From Mytilinidion resinicola (taxonomy: Eukaryota > Ascomycota > Dothideomycetes > Mytilinidiales > Mytilinidiaceae), in NCBI RefSeq assembly GCF_010093595.1, contig NW_022985437.1, forward strand, positions 1,854,194 through 1,918,193: DNA of 64,000 bases. The letters run 5' to 3'. Shown in pieces: positions 26,746 to 38,249 of this stretch; position 1 is the stretch's first letter, and each line of letters starts with the position of its first letter. The notes under the pieces were generated by a model. The model did not search any database and was not told the origin of the DNA. It was given only the letters and a program-made list of their open reading frames with translations. The translations under genes were made by a program, and so were the position numbers.

Positions 26746-27880
26746 CTACGCATCCCTAATCTCTCCTACCACCTCCTTCAACATCTCCGGCACTAACTCC
26801 TCCGCATCCCCCTGAAAATACCAATCCTGCTCCTCCAGCCCTAGCAGCCCCGGGTCCTCCTGTTCGGCATTCACAACCGCAACTCGTGCTAGCTTCTTCC
26901 TCGCCGCCTCGATATACGCCGTCGCTGGATACACCTCCGCACTCGTCCCGATCACTAACATCGTATCAATGGACGGTGCGGCTTCGATCCAGGCGTAAAG
27001 AGATGCAAGGGTAGCGGAAGGAAGGGCTTCGCCAAACCAGACGACGCCCGGGCGGAGAAGGCCGGTGTGGCAGGCTGGACAGATGGGTATGGAAGCTGCG
27101 GAGAGATATGAAGTAGAAGAAGATGCGAGAGCGGTGGGGAGAGTGGTGATGACGGCTTCGGCGGCTTCGTCGTGGATGGTGTGGGGACAGGTAGTACAGC
27201 GAATAGAGAAAAGACTGCCGTGGAGGAAGCTGATTTGGGCTGGAGGGTGGGTGGCTCGTTCGCTGAGGCCTAATGATGTTAAGAGCAGCACAAAGCCTAC
27301 GAATCGTTGAAGTGAGATGCAAGAAAGAGACGAAAAGTGAAGCATAGCAACGTACTGATTAATGTGATGTTACAGATGACTTGAGCATGAGAAGCTCGGC
27401 AATCACACGGGACCTTGAACGCTTGCTATTTGAGAAATGAATCTACTTTTACAGATGGCTGAGACGAGAAGAAATCACTGAATCAAGGAAAAGTACCCTA
27501 CCATCAATATTCATACTAATCGCCATAAACCCCGGCACCCTCTTGGCCAGCTCCGACAACGCGAAATGCGCTCTATTCGGCTTCGCTTCCTTCGCTGCAG
27601 CTCTTCTCTCCAAATAGAACTCCCAGACCAACCCAGGATTCTCGTCAAAAGCCTGTGGAGTCGACAGCTGCTTCGCATCATGCGTCCGCCATAACCCCCC
27701 TGTGCCGCGGAAAGTAGGCAAGCCTGACGGCGCCGACAGTCCGGCGCCAAGTAGTGCAAGTACGCGAGGTGATTCGGCGAGATGCGTTTGGAAGTCAGAT
27801 ATGGAGCGGGAAGCGCGTGGGCGTAGGAAGCCGGTTGCGGAAACTACGGAGGAGTAGTCTGGGGCGGGAGTGGTGGCCAT
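26746..27880 (-). CDS. Class III sirtuin (SIRT5/CobB-like NAD-dependent protein deacylase)
   Basis: Two exons, 27880-27502 and 27269-26746, join in frame (300 residues). An in-frame ATG at 27892 would add four residues. Motifs in order: NAD-binding [18 protein letters not shown], then [20 protein letters not shown]. The latter has Tyr-x-x-Arg at the place where SIRT5/CobB bind succinyl or malonyl groups. Next come [15 protein letters not shown], catalytic-His FLHGSLF, a zinc ribbon (CTTC ... CPAC, 36 residues apart), [12 protein letters not shown] and [13 protein letters not shown]. In most sirtuins the residue before the invariant Asn is Gln (TQN); here it is Met. The intron (232 bp) is longer than others in the window. 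The product should remove acyl groups from lysine with NAD+; whether in mitochondria or cytosol is unclear. Confidence 0.88.
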
Positions 27881-28326
27881 GTCACCTCTCAACGCTATTA
27901 AATGGGAATTAGACTGAACTTAAAGAAATGGTGTTTAGTGGCTGATGTAAGATGCAGCTATTAGTTGACGCGGTTGAGGGAGACCAATAGGTTGGAGCCT
28001 AATTTGACGTCACGTGATCGGGGCTCCTCCGGGTTGTGTAAGACTATACCTTTGTATACTTCACTAGTTTACGAGACCTGACTATAATCTGACTTCCACT
28101 TTCTCGGAAGAGAATCCATCAGACTTCCCACAGCTAACCGACTGGAGTTCCATCTTCACCTAGTCTGCTTATTATCAATCGCAACGAAGTCATCATAGCG
28201 AGGCTCCGCCGCTGAAGCAACGCTATAAGAAAGCTTTGAGGGGTTAGACTGCAGGCATAGGACCGTGTTGATGTATTCTACTCGCTCGGTGGTGGTCAAG
28301 TTGCCGCTATACACAGAGATTGTGTA
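27881..28326. promoter_or_regulatory. Upstream region of the sirtuin gene
   Basis: 446 bp between the sirtuin start and the stop of the next minus-strand ORF. It contains TGACGTCACGTGATC around 28004-28018, which holds a CRE-like TGACGTCA overlapping an E-box CACGTG, a plausible bZIP/bHLH site about 130 bp upstream of the start. No gene is seen. Confidence 0.4.
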
Positions 28327-28731
28327 TTAGCCTCCATTCATGAACCCTGGATTGAGCTGATAGACGTACGATTCTTTTCGAACCGCCAACTTTACTTTAG
28401 TCAATGAGGTGTGGGTGATGCCATCAGTCATAGTTCCGCTTAGGATGCTGTACACGTTGCTTAGGCCCGTCGCGGCGAGTTCATCGACGGCGTCTGCGAC
28501 AACCACGCTCTGCCAGTAGAGTGAGAGGAACCATGGCGCAGCCAAGCCGGTTTGAAGGAGTCCATATGGGGCCTCCCTCAAGGGCCCTTGAGTATAGGGT
28601 CTCAACTCACCAAAGGCTCCCTGCCTAAGAAACCATCCAACTTCTTCCGATCTCGTGGATAGTGTTCGGACTCCTCGAGTGGCTTGGTCTAGCAGGACGA
28701 TGATAGCAGCACCGTTATTTAAATTTTCCAT
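28327..28731 (-). CDS. Hypothetical protein, 134 residues
   Basis: An uninterrupted ORF between the sirtuin and the broken MFS gene. The middle reads REAPYGLLQTGLAAPWFLSL and VVVADAVDELAATGLSNVYS, a mildly hydrophobic region without a family I recognise; the C-terminus is YVYQLNPGFMNGG. A second open stretch on the same strand (29124-28843, 93 codons, basic) ends in GATGCAAG/GTAAGC, a good donor, but no acceptor joining it to this ORF is obvious. It may be the 3' exon of a two-exon gene, or a remnant. Function unknown. Confidence 0.35.
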   Translation of the reverse strand: MENLNNGAAIIVLLDQATRGVRTLSTRSEEVGWFLRQGAFGELRPYTQGPLREAPYGLLQTGLAAPWFLSLYWQSVVVADAVDELAATGLSNVYSILSGTMTDGITHTSLTKVKLAVRKESYVYQLNPGFMNGG

Positions 28732-29230
28732 AGTAGATAAAGCTCATTTCAAAGCCGCTCACATTCCATATTGCTTGTGTAGGGCGATCGACGGCGATGC
28801 ATTGTCTCTTTTTTCAGATGAAAAAGTCAAGGGGAAGCTTGCTTACCTTGCATCTCCGCTCCTGGCTAGACCTAGAAGCTTTCCGAAGTTCTCCTTGGCA
28901 TAGAGGTGCAGGCTGCTGAGAGGGAAGTGATGAAGACGAAGCTCGTTTATCTTCTTTACCAGCTTCTTGGCAGACTCTTTGCGGAGCGGAAGCGTAGGGG
29001 TCGCCTTGGCTCGAGGGCCCGTGTTGTGGGAGATTGTGTGTCGGAAGAGCCTATTCCGGGTGAACGTAAACCCTGGTACTGCTCGGTTATTCCACAACCA
29101 TGATCTTCGTTCTAAGCGAAGCATTAAGGAGGGTTTTTAATTTGTCTGAGGGCGACTACGCATGACGGTCTGAAAAGACCCTACCTCGCTTACGCGATTC
29201 AAGGCAGCCTCTCCGAAAAGATGTCACCCT

Positions 29231-31293
29231 TCATGCAGCCAATCCAGCTTCATGTTTTGATTCGTGTGTCAAAGGCCCTTTCCGTTCAATCCCAACATCG
29301 ATATCTTTGGTCATGTATTGATCTACACTCTTAGTGCATAAAGCAAGGCTAGTATAGAGTACAAGACGGAAGCCCTTGACTAGCGTCTCTAGAATAGCAG
29401 CGGCGGACACCTCAATGATGAGAGTAGTCACACCCGGAGTTAACGCTAGAGCGGTTTGGTTCTAGGCCGCGAGTGCTTCCGCAAGCACAGGGACGTATTG
29501 AATGTTGAGTCCTGCGTGGACGGCGGCCTCAGCGATGTTGACGCCCTCGTGTTCCTTGATGTAGTTATTCAGAATTGTGCTGTACACGGTTGTGGCAACC
29601 GCTCCGCCGACCGAACGGCAGGTATTAAAGAAGGCAGTGGCTATGCCAATGTAGGAATTTGGGAGAATGACCTGGACCATTGTCGCTGTGACCATTCCTG
29701 TAGCGGAGGAAAAGGCACTGACAAGGACAGCTCCAGCCACGGTAGCAACGTAAGAGTCGGTAGCTGCGATTTAGTAGTCAGAGGTGATGAACGCTACATG
29801 ATGAAGATGCAACATACCGACAAGGGCTCCAATACCAGTGCCAAGTACAATGCCCGCCAAACACACCGTTAGAAACCATTTAGTGTGGCCCGTTTTCTGC
29901 AAAATGTACCCCGCAATAGGGCTGAATAGAAGTCCACCTATACCTGCTGCACTAGAATACCAACCAATGGTGGCCGTATTTCTAGTAAACAGATAGCAAA
30001 CCTCCTGAGGAAGCAGTACTACTGTTGAAAAGTAGGCCATTCCGTACATCGTGGTAGCTGCAGTGACCATCAGGTAGTTTCTTCCATTGGTGAAGAGAGC
30101 GGAGGGCGGTATCGGGTAGGGAATTTTAGCGTACGCCCCATAGAGGCCAAACACGATCAGTAAGACCCCTCCTACAACGATCATAGAGATAACGGTGGCA
30201 CTTTTCCTGATCGTGTTCATTAGTGCCATGCTTGCATGGAGGATCGGGCGCTTACCAAGGATATTGGAGACCGCCGAACGATATTCCTACAAGAAACAAC
30301 AGCAATCCACTGAAGAGAAAGAAGATACCTCCGTGGTCTATCTCTTTGAGGTGATGCTAGAACGTCTTTGAAGGATCGTCCAATCAATGATGTGTCGGAT
30401 GATAGAAGAAGAAGACAAGGACAAGGGAAATGACGTTCAAGATAAACGAAATCCACAGGTCCAAGCGCCAAGTTGCGTAAGTTGCAAGCAGATTAGCTGG
30501 AGGGAGAGGAACGTTAGCAGTTGTTCGGAAGGAGGACTAGTCTACTTTAACATACCAATGACGGGTCCAAATGTGCCGGCCAATCCAGCAGACGCCTCCA
30601 TTATTCCAAAAACTACGGGTCGGTGCTTCTTCTCCACAAGCTCCCCAATTGCAGCCCAAGACAGACTGTAGAAAGAGTAGATGATGCCAAGAACTGCGCT
30701 ACCTCCAATGAACATAGGTACCGATTTAGCGTTGGCACATATCGCAGCACCAAGTATCCCAAGAACGGCTCCAATTAGGATGAAAAGACGACGTCCATAT
30801 ATATCGCTGAGACGGCCCAAAGCAACACTCGGGATTCCGCCAGCCAGGACTTGCGCCGTAGCCATCCTGGTATAAGATTCAGAGGGCCTAGAGAGACAAC
30901 GTAAGCCATGAGAACATAGAGAGTCAGGACGTCTATTCATACCTAGATCTTCGTTGATGACGGTGATTAGATTGGATATTGCGAAAACCGACCAAATGCA
31001 CGAGAAGAAGCAAATTCCAATTGACTGCGGAGTAAATTGTTAGTACCCCATATTCCTTCTTTATCAAAAGCCGACAAGCTCACAATGATAGCCATGAAAC
31101 GTCGGAATGTCATTCGTGTATCATCGTTATTGTCTGAGCTATGCACTGTAGATGAACCAAGGTCTTCGACATGCTGAGGATTCTCTCTGACTTTCTCTTC
31201 GAGTTCTTTTCCGGTACGTATCGTATCTGGAGCAGGCTTTTTGGAAGTCTCCATACCGGGCAGTGTCTTGTTCGCGAGTAAAGAAGTGTTCAT
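29231..31293 (-). pseudogene. Decayed DHA2-type MFS efflux transporter (TRI12/siderophore-pump type)
   Basis: Exons spell a 14-helix DHA2 transporter: RRFMAII, ICFFSCIWSVFAISNLIT, then MATAQVLAGGIPSVALGRLS with DIYGRRLFILIGA, LEKKHRP-like loop, GIMEASAGLAGTFGPVIG, WRLDLWISFILNVISLVLVF, KSATVISMIVVGGVLLIVFG, TATIGWYSSAAGIGGLLFSP, and a tail YMTKDIDVGIERKGPLTHES. The frame is broken. TGA (30384-30386) and TAG (30357-30359) lie in the loop after FFFYHPTHH, and TAG (29462-29464) precedes the last helices. All three are one C-to-T change from Arg or Gln codons. The exon 2/3 junction (INEDLG to PSESYT) needs a one-base shift, and the final helix before SVDQYMTK looks shortened. Start 31293 is a guess (31254 also possible). 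Confidence 0.75.
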
Positions 31294-33548
31294 ATGACGG
31301 ACAAGGTTCCGTGTAGCTGTACTTATACCATATGACAGGTTCCGGAATTTCCATGAAAGCAGCAGTCTATGCCTAGTCCATGCTGTATGGAGACCTGCCC
31401 ACCTTTCCAGGTAGTGATTCCGATGCACCGAGAGTGATCGGCTTCCCCATGGGGAGACCCTAGGAACAGGCCACTTAACAATCCGGAGTTCGGTTCGCTA
31501 GCAAGTAGTTAGTGTACAATGTGATTTGCAATACAGGCTCACGCTAAGGCAGGAGACTTACTGAGGGAGCTGATTCATGCAAGCACGGTGAGGGCACAGC
31601 CTGGCAAAGGTCAGAAGTCTAGGACTTGTGATAGGACGTTCAGTTGACTGGATGAGGAAGTGCGGAGATGGATGGACGGCGTTTGGAGGTGTTGGGTTCG
31701 AAGGAAATAAAGGTCTAGTCAGCTAAGCAACATTCCGAGTCGAAGCTGGCTGCTTTAACTGCTCCAAACATCTGCGAGACAGTCTCAAAGACCCACGAAT
31801 GTTACCTAGTATGCTATTAGCCGCAATAGAGATGAGTTTATGTTGTTTTGTGGTGGATGGGGGTGACAGAAGTGCCCAGGTGTGAAATGAGGTATCTCGT
31901 TCGCACATCGAGCCAAAGCAGAGCGTCACATGATGCATGAACTCTACGCATGGAGCAATCCAAGGGTGATGCGATCGACCAGATCCGCGAGTCTTTCCTC
32001 GACCTTCGTACATATCGCATCAGAAACGGCCTGTGGGACAATCTGATTATGGCGCGCTAGAGCCGTAATTGGTCTTGTGATGGGGGGGGAAACCACATTA
32101 CGTCAGAAAGGAACACTCAGATTTGAGGGAACCCCCTTGTGCCACCGGAATCGAGCACCCAGATCAGGCAAAACTCCATCATGCCGTCATAAATGGATGA
32201 GGTATGCAGCACGGGTGCTTTGCAACAAAATTATGTTGTACAGGGGTGTGCGGAATCGGGTCCAGCTAAGATTCGACTTTTTGGAGAGAAAACATCAAAA
32301 GAAACCGTTCGCGCGGAGCAAAGCTTCCCTTTTTGATCTTTCTTTCTTCAACTAATAGCTAGAGCTAACATCAATGAGTGGAATATTACCTCTCCTCGAC
32401 TGCGAAACGGGACTAAGATTACAGCTGCCTGTCTAAAGTATCGAATCTGAGCCGGACGCTAGGTTCGAATAATCCTGTAGGGCAAGAGGCAGAATGTGAG
32501 CATACCTAACCGTTAGTCAGTCTCAGCTAGAATCATCCCCTAGCAAAGGGGATAGTCCGACAAAGCCCGGGAAGCTCTGTGAAGATGTTGGGAGCATACT
32601 CAATGGCAGGCTGTGAGCAAGCCGCTCAAGCCATGTGACCCTGATCTCCTGGCATCCATCCACATTACCTCCAGCGACTTTATCCTAAAAGCCACCAGTA
32701 CGTCTTCATTGCCCCCTTCTTCCGTTTCAGAGACCCACATCCTGACTAGTGGTCCATTCCACAGATTGAAACGGCCATTGGGCCTCCATGACTGTCCCGC
32801 CCTCGATCGCAAACTCCCAATCATCGTTACAATCGAGTGGATCACGTCCGCATGAGGCCTCCTCATCTTCATCCACTAGGACATCGACTCTCTACGCACA
32901 CGTCGCCAGACCTAGAACTGGTTCTTCCTAACCAACAGCTTGCTATGCCACTGACTAGAAACGGCAGGGGACTGGGATCGAACATTTACTGCCTAATTCT
33001 ACAATAACATCGAGCAAACCTTCCACCTTGACCGCTTCACCGAGTCTGCTAGCATCCGGGGCGGCCACGACAACGGCGAAGAAGAAGAAGAAGAGTCGGA
33101 CTTTTATCCATGATCTAAGGGAGGGACAGAGAGAAATGCTGGGAAAACTTCAAAGGACGGAGAGACTTAGAGAAATAGTGAATTTGTTTTGAATTACACT
33201 GATAATGTGGAAAACTCCGAACGTATATGTTGGACAAGAGCTTTCGTTCTTCCCGTGCCGCCAGAACTTGATTTTAGGATTCCAGTGGGTGTGCCCTCGA
33301 AAACCCATCTTACATCTAGACGAAGACCGGTAATATGTGAGATTATGTAGCAGAGACAACTTACAAGAGCATAAAAAATTGCCCGCAAGAAATCCCACTC
33401 CGTATTTTAGACCACTAGCAAGTGATAGATCAAACCGCACTACCCACCCCAGCCCCACAGACTCCAAACCATCTTATGTCGTTTATTCGAACCACCCTCC
33501 TGAATTTCCGTCCCCTTCTATTTCACAACTATACCCTATTCTTCTCCC
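31294..33548. other. Long intergenic region
   Basis: 2.25 kb between the decayed MFS gene and the rhodanese gene. The plus-strand ORF 32613-32855 and its minus shadow 32600-32872 have no recognisable domain. A GGTTCGAATAATCC string near 32462 recalls a tRNA T-loop but I could not fold a cloverleaf around it. Nothing else is supported. Confidence 0.45.
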
Positions 33549-34141
33549 CTACTTTTCTATCTTCCCACCCCTCCTCTCCCAATCCAGCCAACTCCCCCGA
33601 TACTCCCCAACCCTCTCCCACCCTCCCTGCCTCGCCAACTGCGCCGCCGCCGCACTCCTCACCCCGGCCTTGCAATAAAACACAACCTCCTTCCCGATAT
33701 CCGGCTTCTGGAACCCAAATCTGTCCTCAAACTCATCGGGCGGCAGGAACAGCGCGTCGGGCTGCGAAGAGATGGGGAGGTTCAGCGCGGTGGGGATGGC
33801 GCCGGCGGCGAATTCGGGGGGTTCGCGAACATCTAATGGAGAGCGTTGGGTAAGCTTGCGGGCTTGGTTTGCGGAGAGGAGGGGAGGGGGTTGAAACTAC
33901 CTATGAGCACGACGTCCTCGTCATCCTTCTCTATTAGTTTTTTCACGTCTTCGAAGGCGTAGGGTTTGCTCTTCTCGACTGGGGAGGAGTGCCACCGCGC
34001 CTGGCTCAATGGCTTGAGCGCTGGGTTGAAGGTCGGTGGAAGTGCAGCGCTGGTTCTGGTTGGGAGGAGGAACTGCGGGCGAGCGCGGATGGAGGATGCG
34101 GAGCGTAAGGGTAAAGCGAAAAGAGCGCGTTTGGAAGCCAT
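33549..34141 (-). CDS. Mitochondrial single-domain rhodanese (thiosulfate sulfurtransferase-like)
   Basis: Two exons, 34141-33901 and 33832-33549, give 174 residues. The first 45 residues are Arg/Ser/Ala-rich without acid (MASKRALFALPLRSASSIRA), a mitochondrial presequence. The rhodanese fold runs from YAFEDVKKLIEKDDEDVVLI into DVREPPEFAAGAIPTALNLP, with the sulfur-accepting loop CKAGVR in VVFYCKAGVRSAAAAQLARQ and the closing YRGSWLDW. It is close in layout to yeast Rdl-type rhodaneses, which pass sulfane sulfur from thiosulfate or persulfides. The GC-rich codon use makes the complementary strand also open; that plus-strand frame is a shadow. Confidence 0.93.
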
Positions 34142-35041
34142 CGGTAGCGTTCAGTATGATTAGAAGGGTTGGTTGTGTTAATAGGGTAGGTAAGTGTTGC
34201 AATTAAGATGGCGGTAGTCAAGTTCGGCCGGAAAGAGCCGCGGCAATCGACGTCACGACCAAACGTGTGGAGGCGCTTCGAATTTACCAAACGCCCGAAG
34301 GCGGGGTGATTTAAATGTATGGGCTATACGGAGTATATACCCTTAGAGCGGAACCTTTCAGTTTTCACATGCTATGTAACAGTGAGGTCTGTGTCATATT
34401 TCATGTTTGGCGGGGTTTCTTTCCCACAGGTAGGGCACGACAGAAAGGTCAAATTCATCGGCACGTGATGTCCAATCTAATGTATATTCGTGGGTACTTG
34501 TTCAACTTCCTCCTTTCCACCTCTTTAGTCTCAATCTCAATCTTTGTCAGAAGTATATCCATCCCGAGAGAGCATCATCTACGTCCACACCAGCTAACCC
34601 AGTACCATCTCCAACGCATCACACTTCACCACTATTCCAACCCCCTCCTTCACCACATCACCATCCACGCCCCAACTTGACGTCGAATCAGATACAGTAC
34701 CAGCATACACCAAAGAGGCCAAACGAAAAACACATCCAAAAGCAATGGTATATTTCTTTTTGCGCCATGGGGGAATCATCTCATCTCTCTTGATCTCTCA
34801 AACGCCCTCGAGTAACAGCTAATTAAGGAAAGCAAACCAACACAACCACACCGCGACGACAGGAACAAAAACGAAAACCAAAAACCACGGAAGCAAGAAG
34901 AAACAAAGACAAGAACCAGCAACAACTAGCTTTTCGCACTTGTTCGCCGGTTGGGTATATTTCTTTTAAGAGTCATCGAATCGGAGAGTGGGGTATTTCG
35001 TTTGTTCGTGATTCTACTGAGATGGAAATCCGTGAAACTTT
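34142..35041. other. Intergenic region between rhodanese and KH-protein genes
   Basis: 900 bp holding the rhodanese promoter and the KH gene's 3' region. Around 34840-34920 it is A-rich (multiple AAAC/AAAG repeats). The ORF at 34315-34680 plus has no domain and irregular codon use. No gene is called. Confidence 0.45.
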
Positions 35042-38000
35042 TTAACGGGGAGGGCCAATAGGGGCCGGGTATCCAGATGCAGAATGAGACGTGCCAGGGC
35101 GTCCGCTATCAACGGAGCCCCGCGGGTCGTACCGCGGCGTAACATCGCCGGGTATAGTGGAAGAGCTCGAACCAAAGGGGAATTTGTTCTCGAATCGCGG
35201 AGCTGGGACTGGCCAGCCGTTGGTGTGGTGTTCTTCGTCTGGCAAGTTTATGCCGCTGTCGTTCCAAGGGTTGCGGTAGCCGCTGCCTTGGGACTCGATA
35301 CTGGCAAGCGATGCCTTGGACGCGTTGCTCGAGGCATGCTTGAACAATGAACCAGGAGAGTTTGAACCGTTTTTACGGCGCTCGAGAATAGAAGTAAATG
35401 AGGACATGCTTCCTGGCTTGCGGAGACGGTCGAGGAAACCAGATCTTTCTGTAGGGTCATCGCCAAAATGAGACCGCGTGGGAGAATCGGTGGTTTCGAC
35501 CGGAGGTTCCGCGCGTTGAAGCAATTTCGATTCAAAAAAGGGCAAGGACTCTTCAAACGAGTCGGACTTTGGGCGTGGGATAGCGCCTCTAATGGTATTA
35601 GCATCCAAGCCATGCATAACCAATTGATTGACTAAAAAGTCGATGGCGTCTTTCAGGCCACCAGCGTTGTTGCGGGTGTAGGCCATTTCAAGCGACTCAA
35701 ATTGTTGATCGGTTCCGTCGATCGTTTCGTTTTGAGGCTGCTTGAGACGCAATTCGACTACGTATTGATCTTTCAATTTCACCAAGACATCTTGTTGGAA
35801 TTCTGCAGATCGTATATACTCTCCTAATTTAGGACTAGTGGGGAAAGCAATTTCATGCTTCTCTGGGACCATGCCCTGAATTATTCGTCAGCTGGGGATG
35901 CTTGGGATTGGAATTCATTCGCCATTACCAGGAATTCATCCACTGCCAAGGGGACCTGGTATTCGGGTCCCGAAACAGTAACAATATCGCTCGCCTGCTC
36001 TGTGCTTGGGAAGGTGATTTTACAATTGTACTTCTTCTCAAGTTCATCAATCTTGTCCATATGGGCAATGAGGTTACGATGGTAGAGGCGGTTGATGGGG
36101 ACTTGTTCCGAAACAAATTCAGCATCAACCTTCTCAACCATGTCCATGATCTCTTGCTTGACAAGATCGAGGTTCTGCGCATTGCGCGCAGGGGTGCGGC
36201 AGATGACGTTGTCAACTTTCATGTCGTCCTCTTCTTTGCCAAGGCCACCACGGTCCATTGCGTTGGAGAATTTGACGAAGACCGAATACTTCTTCATAAT
36301 TCGTTGAATGTGTTGGCCGCCGATGCCGATAATGCGCTTGTGGTATTGGTCAGGGACATGGAAGGCGATAGCGGCAGGCATCTCCTGTTCGACCAAGTCC
36401 AGTCCGCTCTTAGTTGCATCGTACTGCGCACCACGGACAACGATGTAGAAGTTGTACTCGTTGAAGCCATCGAACACGATCTGCACGCTGCTGTGACCCA
36501 TGATTTTGTTGATCTTGCCGTTTTTCTTGCCGCTGACAAATTCCTTGTGCTCGTTGGCTAGTTCGATCTTGACGCTCATGTTGTACTGCGATTTCTTCAC
36601 AAATGGAATATTGTTAATGACCATCATAGCGGCCTTCACTGCGTCATCGGAGCCATAGATGTGAAAATTCAGTTTCTCGAAACTGATCTCGGCACCGGAA
36701 TTGATGCAAATGTCTGACAACATTGCACGGACGTCGCTTGGGGTCGGGGGGCGCTGTGTAGGATCGGGATGGGTGATGAACCATGAGGCGCTGTAGAATT
36801 GACCAGCCTAGATAGGGTTAGATTAATTCCTTGCTTCGATCGTAGAGATACATACCAAAGACATCATCTCCCGCACGGTACGCTCCACAGCCAAGACATC
36901 GCTGCCTTGGACTCGCAGCAGACCGCGCTGTTCACCAAGTCTCGGGAAGAGGACATAAGTGCCGTTAGTTTCAATAATCTTGCGAACCTTATCGAGGCGT
37001 TCAAGCAGGATACTGTCGATCTTGGTTTCTGTGAGTTGGACGGGTTTCATGTAGACCTTTGTCGCCAGAACTAAATCGTGAAGCTTCGCCTTGGCCAGAC
37101 GGATGTCGTCCATTGTCTTTCCGGTGATGTAGATCAAGTCTTCCGGTCGGCGTTCAGCTTCTGGTGGAGTGTAGCCGAAGACGCGGGGGAATGGAGGCGG
37201 GAAGTAGATCGCGGTGCCTGTGGCAGACTCGATGAGTTTGATATGTTTCCGGGCCCGTCCGCATATCAGAGTGTGCATCGATAGTTCGAGTTTCAGTTGA
37301 TCCACGTGCCGATGAAGCTATGGCGCGAAATTAGCAAGTTTTTGTGTGTCGATGACGATGGTGGGGATAGTTACAATTTGGTCAATCAAGATCAGAATGC
37401 GAGTCTTTGCGTGCTCCATGGTCTCCAAATTGCCATAAATAGCACATCTCAGCCGAGAGTCCAAGCCGGTCTCCAGATTGCCGTTGAAGCTCGCAGACTC
37501 GATGTCCTGATTCTTCGGCATGAGCACGAAGATGTCGGCCTTGGTAAGTTTCGAGATGCGATCTAGTTGGTTGAGTACCAGGGACTGTATCGACTGAGAC
37601 GGACCGTCAATGATCAGATCCGTGTCGATATCGACGTGCGATGATCTCTAGCGGTCCAGCACCGTCAGCATTTATTGGTAGCGACGAGGGCAATATTACG
37701 CACCAGCGAGATGGGGCTTTGGTTGAGTATCTGACCCCGTACTGCGGTGACGAGCTCCAGTTCTCCAGAGAGGCAGACGTTGGTGACCAAAGCCCGTAGT
37801 GGCCCTCGTTGCAGACCGGGCAGCGGCTTTGGCTCCGACGAGACGACAGTCGCCTGCAAGCGGCCATCGCTGGTGTCGCTCAGCTCGCGACACAGCATGC
37901 GTAGGTTCTCGACATTTTGAGCGTGCACCGGGAGTTTGTGGTTCGGGGTGCCCTCAGCCGACCCTTCCGGGTGTGTCCAGCGTGCGCTCGCTCCCGGGCT

Positions 38001-38249
38001 CGCGTACATGATGTCGTCGAGGTCGGGCCCGGCGAGGTTCGAGTTGAAGGGCACATTGAAAGAGCAGTTGACCTGGGTGCCCGGCGGGATGGCCGGCGGA
38101 GCAGTCGGCTGGGCAGAGGGGCGTTTGGTGGGCGTGGTGATGGGCAGGTCGTGCTGGTTGGTGGACCTGGACATGCCGAAGCCCATCGAGGGCGTCATCT
38201 TCTCCCAGCCGTGGCGGGCCTGCCCTGTGAAGTTCGAGATTTTGTGCAT
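35042..38249 (-). CDS. Multi-KH-domain RNA-binding protein (bicaudal-C/vigilin-like)
   Basis: Five exons keep frame: 38249-37686, 37647-37375, 37317-36856, 36807-35929 and 35875-35042 (1,003 residues). The frame is open further upstream, to 38402; I took ATG 38249 (MHKISNFTGQ). KH-type motifs recur: LICGRARKHIKLIESATGTA with IYFPPPFPRVFGY, VRKIIETNGTYVLFPRLGEQ, KINKIMGHSSVQIVFDG, and the best one RIIGIGGQHIQRIMKKYSVF. A further unit reads VPINRLYHRNLIAHMDKIDE then LEKKYNCKITFP. The C-terminal ~200 residues are Ser/Pro/Gly-rich and probably disordered, ending YPAPIGPPR. KH repeats bind single-stranded RNA; a role in mRNA stability or translation is inferred. The first donor (GTCGCT) is weak, so exon 1's end is the least certain border. 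Confidence 0.85.

Noticed and set aside
18619..31293. Secondary-metabolite or detoxification gene cluster
   Set aside because: Transporters are abundant but no backbone synthase, P450 set or pathway regulator lies among them; one transporter is broken.
32455..32480. tRNA gene suggested by GGTTCGAATAATCC
   Set aside because: T-loop-like string only; no matching acceptor, D or anticodon stems could be folded around it.
33422..33853. Pro-rich plus-strand ORF over the rhodanese exon
   Set aside because: Antisense of the CKAGVR-containing exon, which is clearly the coding strand.
35902..36561. 219-codon plus-strand ORF over the KH-domain exon
   Set aside because: Antisense shadow; the minus strand carries RIIGIGGQ and other KH motifs in frame.
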